Below are positions 1-9,600 of a DNA stretch of 64,000 nucleotides, piece by piece; position 1 is the first letter of the stretch, and every line of letters starts with the position of its first letter. The notes below the pieces were generated by a model. The model was not told the DNA's origin, did not search any database, and was given only the letters and a program-made list of their open reading frames with translations. A program made the position numbers and the translations under genes. The stretch covers positions 558,001 to 622,000 of the forward strand of contig JAJAGP010000015.1 of assembly GCA_025084515.1 (NCBI GenBank), given 5' to 3'. Source of the stretch: Ancistrus triradiatus (lineage: Eukaryota > Chordata > Actinopteri > Siluriformes > Loricariidae).

Positions 1-129
1 CAACTAATCCTCTTTTCCAGTCTCACACAGTGGACGAGTGGTACCCAGTTTGAGCCTGGTTCTCAGAGTTTCTTCTCAAGAGTTCTTTCTTGTCAATCTC
101 TGCTAGAAAGCAAAATAGTCAAAGACAAA

Positions 130-327
130 ACCCAGCAAAAATCAGCACATGTTGTGTTTTGAACACTCTTATCCAGCTTTACCAACAAGACCAGCAAGAC
201 CATGCAAGTTCACCTGCTAAACCAGCACCAGACCAAAGTAAATCAACACGTACCAACATGATATTGTCTTGGTTGCTGATCAGCACGTAAGCCTCTAAAA
301 CACAACATATGCTGGTCTTTGCTGGGG
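130..327. repeat. Foldback (palindromic) MITE-like element
   Basis: Arms at 130-160 and 297-327 are inverted copies: 'cccagcaaaaatcagcacat' on the left and the complement of 'atatgctggtctttgctggg' on the right. The middle is rich in 'accagcaagaccagcaa' type words. No ORF; probably non-autonomous. Confidence 0.6.
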
Positions 328-627
328 ATTTTTTTAGCCAGGCTGTCACATCTGGCTGCTCATCAGGGGTTCGAACTTGATATTTTAAGCTGCTTTTTGA
401 TATGTCTGCTGTTAAAAGAACAATAAAAATGCATTTGAATACGGTGATGTCTTTATAGATTTCCTCTTGTTGTGTCATTATTGTGTTGTTTTCAATTTTT
501 TATTTCAGTAGGTATTAGTATGTGTTACCTAGTACTTAGTAATTTTACTAGGTGTACCCTAGTAAATTACTGTGTCAGTTTACTCAGCATTTCAATCCTG
601 ATTTCTTTCACATGTACATTCATCGGA

Positions 628-2035
628 CACTTTATTAGGTACACCTGTTCAGCTGTTCTTTAACAAACATATCTAATCAGCCAATCACATGGCAACTAGT
701 CACAGCATGTAGGCATATCTGCATGGTCAAGACCATAGTGAATCAAAGGTGATTTAGGATACTGGTGATGTGTTGGATGATTAGTAGCAAATTTACAAAT
801 ATTACACATAATCAGAGACCTGAGACCAGATTGGACCTGTAATTGAGATGGGTCTTCGTTTTTGTATTTTATTTTACTGTGTTCCATTGAGTATATACAT
901 AAAAACCATATCAATAATAACAAACATTGGATATTGTGTGTTTTTACATTAGTAATTCATTTTACACATAATTTGGTAATAAATTAAGCTACAAAAAATC
1001 TAGAGCCACTTGGGAGCCAAAAGAGCCGGCTCTTTTTAGTGAGCCGACCCAAAAGAACCAGCTCTCTGAAAAGAGCCGAAATTCCCATCACTATAGGATA
1101 GTGGCTTGGTTGTTGGTGCTATTTGGCGAAAATGCCTTGCTGAAGCCAGAGGTCAGAGCAGACTGGTTTGAGCTAATAGAAAGGTAACAGTATCTCAAAT
1201 AACCACTTGTTACAATCAAAGTATTCAGAAGAGCATCTCTGAATAAAGAACATGTCGAACATGGGCTACAGCCACTCCTGTCAGCTAAGACAATTTGCAC
1301 AAGGTCACCAAAACTGGACAATAGAAGATTGGAAAAGCGTTACCTGGCCTGACAAGTCTCGATTTCTGCTGCAACTTTCAGGTGGTAGGGTCAGAATTTG
1401 GTGTAACTAACGTGAAAGCAGGGGTGGCACGGTGGTGCAGTGCAGCCTCACAGCTCCGAGATTCCTGGTTTGATCCCGACCCTGTACTCCGCCTGTGTGA
1501 AGTCTGCATGTCCTTCCCTTGTCCTCATGGTTTCCAACCACATTCCAAAAGATGCGTGTTAGGTTAATTGGTGTTTCCAAAGTGCCCTTAGAGTGTGAGT
1601 GTGTGTGTCCTACGATGGCGCCCTATCTAGGATTGTTCCTGCCTTGCACCGTGTGCCACCGAAGGCATGGATCCATCCTGCCTTGTATCAACATTTCAGG
1701 CAGCTGGTGATGTTGTAATGGGGTTATTTCTTGACAAACTATGCACCCCTTAATAGCAACTGAGCATTGTGTAAAAATGTCAACCTATATGAGTATTGTT
1801 GCTGACCATGATCATCCCTTTAGGACCACAGTGTGCCATCTCCCGACTGTGCCAAGTCACAAATCTCAAATAATCTCAAATTGGTTTCTGGAACGAGTTC
1901 ATTGTGCTCAAAGTGACCAAAATCCCTGAGGAATGTTTCCAGCACATTGTTGAATCCATGCCACGAAGAATTAAGGCAGTTTTGAAGGCAAAAGTGGGTC
2001 CAACAGGATACTAGCGAGGTGTACCTAATAAAGTG
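628..2035. mobile_element. Tc1/mariner-like relic (family C) with perfect 19-bp TIRs
   Basis: Left end CACTTTATTAGGTACACCT (628-646) is matched exactly by its reverse complement at 2017-2035. Internal sequence resembles degraded fragments at 30027-30650, 38849-39480, 47330-47860 and 54935-56360, one of which encodes a SPDLNPIEHL motif typical of Tc1/mariner transposases. No intact transposase remains. A SINE-like repeat is inserted at about 1421-1700. Confidence 0.75.
1421..1700 (+). repeat. SINE-like repeat ('ggcacggtggtgcagtg' family)
   Basis: Starts with 'gggtggcacggtggtgcagt', then 'tgtgtgaagtctgcatgtcc' and 'gttaggttaattggtg'. A second copy is at 44384-44668 and a partial one at 55556-55700. 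It interrupts the family C element, so it is younger than that element. Confidence 0.6.
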
Positions 2036-2241
2036 ACCGGTGACCCGGGAAATTCGTGCTAAACGCTCATGTAAACATGCCTGCGTGAACAGCATTAGCG
2101 ATTTTAGCCGGTCCATAATTACTAAAATGTAGCGATGCTGCCATCTAGCGGTGAATTATATATATTGTTAATGCCCAAACTGTCGTAAAACCAGCCGCAG
2201 TGCGTGACGGCGTTGCCATCAGTTGAAAGTTCATCCTGAAT

Positions 2242-5200
2242 ATGGCTGTGTCTCTCATCTGTTGTAACACTCAGAGCAGGTAGCATGCTCATTCATGATC
2301 ATTTCCACCCAAATCAAGGGTGTTTACGAACGCGAATATGCACAGTTTGTATGCTGTTGATCTCGATGTGTTTTGTTTTGTCTTGTCTTGTCAGGGTTAG
2401 TTCTGTTTTAGGCAGGGATGTGAAGCAGTTTGGGAAGAAGTTCATGTTTGATGGCAATGAGGAGACCTGCTGGAACTCTGATCAGGTAGTGCAAATACAG
2501 AGTCAAACGTAATGTGGACATTTAGATCAGCACATATAAACAGTATCTGGTTCTTCGGTAGCACTGCATTATTCAAGTAAAGGTTTAGGAAGTTGTTGGA
2601 TTAACCTTGATCTCTGCATTAGTGATTCAAAGTGTGGTCAAATTTCCATCTACGCCTAATGCAGTAATGCAAACAATTTTTTTTACTGATCCATATGGAG
2701 AACACAATCCTTACCATTACACCCCTTACAAAACCACAGGGAACCAGAAGTCGTCTGTAGAGGCTATTGATTCAATATAATAGCTTTCTAACGTAGATTA
2801 TTCTCATTAAAATGCATTGAACTTCATATTTCTTTACATGAAATATGTAAAGATGCATAGCATTTATTAGACGCCTACGCCAGAGCTACACATCTGTGCC
2901 ATTTAATGTCCATCCGATCAACGTCCGTTCACTTTAACATCTTATATACATCTAATTCACGTCTGAATGACAGAAAACTAGTATGAGCTAACCGTTTGAA
3001 GGCTAAAAACAATGTCCTCTTTCACAGAACATAATGTGGCACATACCTGTACAATTGATCAGTCAAGGCTTAAGAGATTTGCTCAAGGAACTCACAGTTC
3101 GATCAGTAGTTCAGAGCTACAGCTACTCTTTTGTAAACACACTAAATGTAATAAGTGGCATCATTTGACTCATTCGTTTTCATACCCACTTAATCCAGTT
3201 CAGTCTTTTAGGGAGCCTGGGCCTAACTGGCATCACAAGGCACCAGTCCATCACAGGGCACATGCACACACATATGCTTGGCTCACTACCCTGGTGGGGA
3301 CTGTCCATTGACATGATGATTACTGTAGGTAATTAATGCAACACCTCACTTTAACCTCAATATTCTAAAGGACATCTTTTGGCTCTTTTGGTTTTTCAAA
3401 AGAAGCAGTTTCTATAAAAAACATGGGGACTATTCTGTTTGGTCCCCACAATGATATATAAACATTCCCCTCACACTCACTCATTAACACTTGGACTTTA
3501 GAGACACCAGCTTGCCTTTGGAATATGGAAGGAAACTGGAAACTGGAGTACCTGGAGGAAGCCTAGGTCCAGCTTGGTGTCATGGAAGTCAGTCATTTAC
3601 ATTTACAGCATTTAGCAGAGGCCCTTATCCAGAGCGACTTACAATTGGTACAGTCTTACAATCCAAGCAACTGTGGGTTAAGGGTCTTGCTCAAGAACCC
3701 AACAGTGGCTGCTTGGCAGAGGTGGGATTTGAACCCTGGACCTTTTGGTCCAGAGTCCAGTACCTTAACCACTAGGCTACCACAGTCCCTGATCATATTC
3801 TCTACATTATTTTATGTTCTCTATTTTCATGATGTTATATTCCCTTTCATTTATTATAGTCTATATTTTAGTCGATTTTTTTTATGTTTGATATTTTCTT
3901 TTCTTAAATATGTCCTCTAATTTTTATGTTTAGCTTCTGTGTATTTAAAGTATTACTATAAACTTATTAATTAGATCCATTACATTTAATTTACTTTTAA
4001 TTCTTTCATATAACATCTAAGCTGCCCAAGCAGGTTGGGTCCCTTTTTTAGTCTCGGTCCCCCCGAGGTTTCTTCCTTATACCATTTAGTGAGTTTTTCT
4101 TTCCATTGTCACAATAGGCTTCCTCAGATAGGGCTGTGAACCTAGCTTTTTGTGAAGCTTATTTGAGAGCATGCATTGTTGTAAAAAGTACTGTACAAAT
4201 AAATTTGACTTCATATGACCTTGTCTTTATAGTTCCTGATTAAAGTCATGGGACCATAAGAATGCATTATTAGGGTTAGGTAATGCTCTGCCAAGATTAA
4301 ATGAAAGTTGATCTCAAGATAAAACCTGGTTTCATTGGATCATACTGAAGCATCCTATTTTCTGTATTAACAGGGGGAGTCTCAGTGGGTGTTCCTGGAG
4401 TTTCCAGCACCGGTCACATTGTCTGAGCTCAAGCTGCAGTTCCAGGGAGGATTTTCAGGAAAGTCATGCAAGTTAGAAGGTCATTATCTCGTTCTAGTTC
4501 TGCTGGATTTGATTAATTCTCAAAACATTTCGATTATTACATTAGTCGTACTTTGGTTGTAACTGGAAATTTGGAAGATGTATGACTACATCAGAGTACT
4601 TCAAACAGGAGAATACCAGGAAATATATATGAACTGCCAACATGGTGACAATCAAAACCGTAATCAAACCGACTGAAAAGATTTGCAGCATTGGTGTTTA
4701 ATTCTTCTTCTTCTTTCGGCTTCTCCCTTTATCAGGGGTCACCACAGCGAGTTAAACGTTTCCACCTCACCCTGTCCTCCACGTCCTCTACTCTCACCCC
4801 AACTCCCTGCATATCTCCATTTACCACAACCATATAACTCCTCTTTGGTCTTCCTCTCCGTCTCTTGCCTGGCAGCTCCATCTCCAACATCCTCCTACCA
4901 ATATATCCACTATCCCTCCTCTGCACAATGTCCAAACCATCTCAGTCTTCCCTCTCGAATTTTGTCTCCCAATTTTCCAACCTGTGCTGTCCCTCTGATG
5001 ATCTCATTCCTAATCCTGTCCACCTTAGACACTCCTAAAGAGAACCTCAACACATCTTAAGTTCTGCCCACCTCCAGCTCTGCTTCCTGTCTCTTTGTCA
5101 GTGCCACTGTCTCTAAGCCATACAACAAGGCTGGTCTCACTACTCTCTTATACATCTTTCCTTTCACTTTTGCTGCGACCCTTTTGTCATACAGCACTCC

Positions 5201-6447
5201 TGACACTCTTCTCCACCCACTCCATCCTGCCTGTACTCTCTTCTTTACCTCCTTTCCACATTAATATGTAAATCAGCAATTTAATGTAAGGTATTTATTT
5301 GCTTGTCTCACTCTCTCTGGTTTAGGCAGCAGTATAAGTGGGAATCTCAAACACTTAATGGACTTCTATCCTGAAGACAACAACTGTATGCAGATATCCT
5401 TTTGGAATCCAAGTTGTATTAATCTGAACTCCAAATTACTTAAGTGTCTTACTATTTAGTGCTTGTGTGCCGAGTACATAAGCGATTTACATGTTAATAA
5501 TGAAAATCCACCCATTGCTTGTAGTGAAGTTAAAGATAAGCAGTCCTAACAATCGGGGTGTAACGATGCACTCACAATTTGATTCACAATACCAAGTTCA
5601 TGATTCGATTTTCTCACGATGGTCAAGTTTACAATCGATAAGACATTCCTTTTTATTTCTATAGTGTAAACAATGCAAAACAACTCACATTTTCTTGTGC
5701 AAGTTTAACAAAAAATCTTTATTCGCCTGCAGTTAAAAGAAATTGCTAGAAACAGAGGTTTAAAATAGTAAACAAAATGCTCTATTCTAGCTTCACCATA
5801 TATTTTGAGTGAAAACATTCCTCTATTATTTCTGGAGAATAACAATTCAAAATCATGTGTACATTTCTTGTATAAAGATTTAAACAAAATAATCTTTAGT
5901 CCCCTGCAAGTAACAGTAATTAGTCTCACTGGAACCTCTGGGAGCATGATGTATGATTCAGGCATTAAAAAAATGCAAAAACGCACAAAAATAATTGCAT
6001 TAGATGGTGTAATAAACAAGAACTCGTATTCCATTTTTGCATCGTTATACACCTATTAATAATAAATGTTTAGTGTGAGGGAGATAAAACAGTTTGTGTA
6101 GTCGCCAATGTTTACGTTTACTTGTTTGACAGACACTTTTATTTAAAGCGACTTGGTTGTGAAGTGGCAGCTTGGTGGTGGTGGTGGTGGGACCATTCAG
6201 CATCTTAACTGCTCAGTCACTGCCCTGCCTAAATACAGGCCTTGATGATGTTGGTCCTTTTCCAAAAAAATGCACATCTTTCACTTGTCCCATGCTGATA
6301 TTATGGCCTTAATTCCTCACCCACAGCTTTCCCATTCAGAACGGCCCTTCGGTGCAGAAGCTTAAAATAGTATTTGAAAACAGTACAGACTTTTTTGGAA
6401 GAATAATAGTTTACTCTCTGGACGTCCTGGGAGAACGAACTTTGTGA
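2242..6447 (+). CDS. nr2c2ap: Nuclear receptor 2C2-associated protein (TRA16-like), 5 coding exons, 141 aa
   Basis: Coding exons are 2242-2279, 2395-2485, 4374-4479, 5326-5393 and 6325-6447. Phases agree across all joins and give 141 aa, against about 139 in human. The family binds the orphan nuclear receptor TR4 (NR2C2) and represses its activity; its fold is a discoidin (F5/8 type C)-like beta sandwich. Diagnostic stretches are RVSSVLGRD and EETCWNSDQ (exon 2), LKLQFQGGF (exon 3), DFYPEDNN (exon 4) and DFFGRIIVYSLDVLGE (exon 5). The start ATG lies in a short first exon (MAVSLICC...) aligning with the mammalian N-terminus. Introns 1-3 are GT-AG. The last intron runs from ATATCCTT to AC, a U12 signature, and only that junction restores the SFPI segment conserved with human TFPI. 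Intron 2 (2486-4373) carries SINE and repeat pieces; intron 3 carries a LINE fragment. The gene is convergent with rfxank. Identity is secure. Confidence 0.93.
2486..3160 (+). other. nr2c2ap intron 2, 5' part: no feature recognised
   Basis: AT-rich unique-looking intronic DNA. I see no ORF, RNA or repeat signature. Confidence 0.5.
3160..3570 (+). repeat. Fish interspersed repeat pieces (family E)
   Basis: 'cattcgttttcatacccact', 'gcatcacaaggcaccagtcc' and 'ctggagtacctggaggaagc' match pieces at 32620-32850, 41090-41180 and 63880-64000. This looks like the 3' tail of a non-LTR element broadly spread in fish. Confidence 0.5.
3595..3788 (-). repeat. tRNA-derived SINE (SINE-A), minus orientation
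   Basis: Head on the minus strand reads 'tagtggttaaggtactgg' (A-box region) and GGTTCAAATCC (pol III B box), ending in a tail complementary to 'catttacagcatttagcaga'. This family is the most frequent repeat in the window. Confidence 0.85.
4021..4211 (+). repeat. LINE-tail-like repeat R
   Basis: Contains 'aggttgggtccctttttta', 'cccgaggtttcttcctta' and ends 'gtacaaataaatttgac'. Related copies are at 7565-7772, 15578-15770, 36650-36786 and 45437-45700. Consistent with a non-LTR element 3' end. Confidence 0.6.
4703..5265 (-). mobile_element. Non-LTR retrotransposon 3' fragment (reverse-transcriptase C-terminal end)
   Basis: On the minus strand an open stretch (4935-4732) encodes RRMLEMELPGKRRRGRPKRS and later DRVRWKRLTRCGDP, the familiar end of fish LINE reverse-transcriptase ORFs. 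There is no full RT domain. It sits in nr2c2ap intron 3. Confidence 0.75.
5394..6324 (+). other. nr2c2ap: U12-type AT-AC intron of nr2c2ap
   Basis: The intron begins ATATCCTTTT directly after the CAG of exon 4, the U12 5' splice-site consensus. It ends CACCCAC, with GGCCTTAAT (6305-6313) as branch-site match 12 nt upstream. The coding phase is 0 and gives CMQ|SFPIQ. An in-frame AG lies 15 nt further on (6338-6339). Confidence 0.8.
5549..6090. repeat. hAT-like non-autonomous repeat (family G)
   Basis: Begins 'ggggtgtaacgatgcactca'. Similar sequence ('aggggtgtaacaatacactc') starts at 20874 and a related one ('aggggtgtaatgatacat') at 44682. AT-rich, no coding capacity. Right boundary is uncertain. 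Confidence 0.5.
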
Positions 6448-6543
6448 AACTGGAGATGAGAAGAAGAGACAGCTCACTCTGCATGATCACGGACGGACAG
6501 TGTCGCTACATGTTTTATATCGGGTTCAATGTATATAACTGTA

Positions 6544-6549
6544 ATTAAA
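6544..6549 (+). terminator. nr2c2ap: Candidate polyadenylation signal ATTAAA for nr2c2ap
   Basis: The common variant hexamer ATTAAA lies 97 nt after the nr2c2ap stop. A canonical AATAAA follows at 6626-6631, but it would carry the transcript almost to the rfxank stop codon on the other strand. Confidence 0.5.
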
Positions 6550-6596
6550 CTGGTTTAGAATGAACAGATTTGGCTGACTCAGATTTGTGGTACAAA

Positions 6597-6602
6597 TTTA
6601 TT
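6597..6602 (-). terminator. rfxank: Candidate polyadenylation signal AATAAA for rfxank
   Basis: TTTATT on the plus strand reads AATAAA on the minus strand, 83 nt beyond the rfxank stop. It lies about 50 nt from the nr2c2ap signal, so the two 3' ends are close or overlapping. Confidence 0.5.
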
Positions 6603-6684
6603 ACAAAGGTTCATAAGAAAAGGTAAATAAACGTACATTCCTAAACTAGTCTGCTTGGGCTAAGGTCTGCGTCTTCACATGTGA

Positions 6685-9600
6685 TCATCGTAACAGGTTC
6701 AGAATGTGATCCTCAAGCAGCTTTTGCACTGAGAAAGAGCAGATGGAGGGATCGGTCAGGCAACAATCAGACAATCTATTAATACTACATTTATAATTAG
6801 GAGTGTCAAAGGTAACATGGCAATGGCACATTAATGACATGTTTGTTCCACAATCTAGAACAGACGGACTTTATAGTGGTAGGTTTTTAAGTAATAGAGC
6901 ATTGACATTTTAAGTGTATATTTCTTATTCAGAAATGAGACTCTATTTGGTCTGTATTCTCATCACCAGTCTCATCATCACTATCAGGTGATTTGGAGCC
7001 AAATCCTCATTTTGAGGTGCTGCCTTCATAGCAGATGGTAAATGAAGGGCAATTACCAGTATGTCTGGGTTTAACGTTAAACCATTTATATATCTCAGGC
7101 AGAAGTAGCAATCCAATGTGTGATAGGAATGGCAAAAGGCATATGGCCTGAATCGGTTTCCCATACTGTGAATGTGAGCTCATTGCAGATCTAGCACAAA
7201 GGACTATTTATGCAGCTTGGCAGCAGTAGAACAAGGGCGTTCTGTAGCTGAGCCACCACAGTACCAGAAGATTTTGCCACAGAGACAGATTGCATGTCCC
7301 AACATGTTTCTGCAGGACCCTGCAGGATCATTTATCTAGGCTTATGCCTAGTACACATGTACCCATGTAAGCTGTATATCTGACCAATGGAATGCATAAT
7401 ACTTACTTTTTTTGTAGCCGAGAGCAATGGCAAGGGCCACAGGACTGTATCCGGAGTCGGCTTCAAATGTGACATCAGCACCATGTCCTAAACACAGACA
7501 GTTGTGCATTTTACACTCTTGTGTATCATATAAATACAGATTGTTTTACAAAGGAAAACATGCTAAAAGGAGGTTGGGTCCCTTTTTGAGTCTTGGTCCT
7601 CCCAAGGTTTCTTCCTCATAACACTTATCGAGTTTTTCCTTGCCACTGTCGCCCTAGGCTTGCTCAATTTGGGATTGGATGTAGATATTAGGAGATAACC
7701 TAAACTTGTAAAGTTGCTTTGAGACAATGCTCCATTGTAAAAAGTGCTCTATAAATAAATCTGACTTGACTAAAAAGATTACAAAAAGTAGTGCTGGTGA
7801 ACAATTAAAATATTTGTGCAACCATTTTTTTAATACACATTTTGGTTTGCTCTTGTTTGACCCTAAAGACATGTTATTCTAAGGGCTGTCAGTTAATGCA
7901 CAACTATTTTACCACCACTATTGTTCTGATGCTGTTCCTTGTCGGAAGCACCTGTAGTTATGGGCTGTATCCGAAATGGTCCCCTAGTCAATATTGCCTA
8001 CATTTGCCATAGTATGTGGAGCACTATTTGCCCATATGGAAATCACAATGAAATGTGAAGCAAGCAAGATGAGACTATATGAAAAATGAATAATTACAAA
8101 ATAATTATTAAGTAATATTTACATTTACGGCATTTAGCAGACGCCCTTATCCAGAGTGACTTACAATTGATACAGTTACAATTCAAGCAATTGTTGGTTA
8201 AGGATTTGCTTAAGGACCCAACAGTGGTGGCTTGGCAGAGGTGGGATTTGAACCCTGGACCTTCTGGGCCATAGTCCAGTAACTTAACCACTAGGCCACA
8301 ACCAGAAAAATATTTAGGATCAAATAGAACACGGCAAAAACGTTGTTAATTGTGATAACTTGATTAAATGTTTAAATTGTCTGGCAGACATAATTATTTT
8401 CTTTAAAAAGCACTACATATCCATACAGTGGAGAATATAAGCTTCAACAGAATGCATTTATTAGTTGCTATTTATAAATAACCCTTTATAGTTACATAAA
8501 CAGAAAAAACCCACAAGTGATTAAAAAGAAGCATACATTTTTAAAATTTAAAGTATTTCATTAAGTACCTTTATTACAAACAACATATACAAGTGCCAGG
8601 CATGTTCTGCCAAATTGCAGAGTTACACTTGTGTGCTTGTTACATACTGTGTGTGCTGCCACACAGTAAAGTGTCTCAAATTGTTTACAGTTATGTTCCC
8701 TATAGATTTATAGTGCTATAAATGTACAATGTAGAGAACAGTGATGTGATTCATTTAGGGCACAGCCCTTAAGTTCAGGTGCCTCATATGTAATGAAAAT
8801 GCCTTTGACAAGATTAAGAGACAAGAAGTAATAGTGGGACTGTGGTAGCCTAGTGGTTAAGATACTGGACTCTGGACCAGAAGGTCCAGGGTTCAAATCC
8901 CACCTCTGCCAAGCTGCCACTGTTGGGTCTTTGAGCAAGACCCTTAACCCACAATTGCTTGGATTGTAAGATTGTATCAATTGTAAGTCGCTCTGGATAA
9001 GGGCGTCTGCTAAATGCTGTTCTGCACAAAAATCTAATGGGTCATTTTCCCCTGTTTTAAGATGTTTCAAAGAAAGATGAACATAAAAGAAGTAAGCTTA
9101 CTTAATAGAGCCTCAACACATTTTACATGGTTGCCCCGGACTGCGTAAAGAAGTGGTGTACCTCCATTCTGTGGAATAAAACAGTGAATTTACAATACAT
9201 TACGTACAAAAGTGCCTTTTCCCTTACCACTGGTTTATGTGCTTACCCAATCGTAGGAGTCAACATCAACTTCATGTTTTAAAAGCATGTCGACAATGTC
9301 TGTATATCCTCCAGCACTGGCCCAAGACAAGGCACACTCTCGCTCCCGTGCAAAGGCTTTAGGATCAGCACCCTAATAATGAAACAGCAGAATTTCTGAT
9401 ATGTCCATCCCAAAGTCAGATTATTGGCAGCATACATAAAGATTATAAAACTAATCTACACATGTTGCACTTAATCTCCATGTAATACATGTTTGGGCTC
9501 CAGATATGCTGCTTTAGATTTGTACAAAGCTAATGGTGCCAAAATAAGATGTGCTGACTTTGTCCAAAGCTGGGCTTCCAACATGAAGGTTGGGTGGCGC

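Noticed and set aside
2220..2235. RFX X-box half site (GTTGCCAT) near the nr2c2ap start
   Set aside because: Only a half site at about 2213-2220, too short to support regulation by the neighbouring gene's product.
4683..5060. 125-aa Pro/Ser-rich ORF on the plus strand
   Set aside because: It is antisense to the LINE reverse-transcriptase end at the same place.
6338..6339. Ordinary AG acceptor for nr2c2ap exon 5
   Set aside because: Would pair with an AT donor anyway and drop SFPIQ, which matches the mammalian protein; kept only as a possible alternative end.
8860..8910. tRNA gene, because of a good pol III B box (GGTTCAAATCC)
   Set aside because: Sequence is part of the recurring SINE-A with a long non-tRNA tail; no cloverleaf was found. 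Same for the other SINE-A copies.
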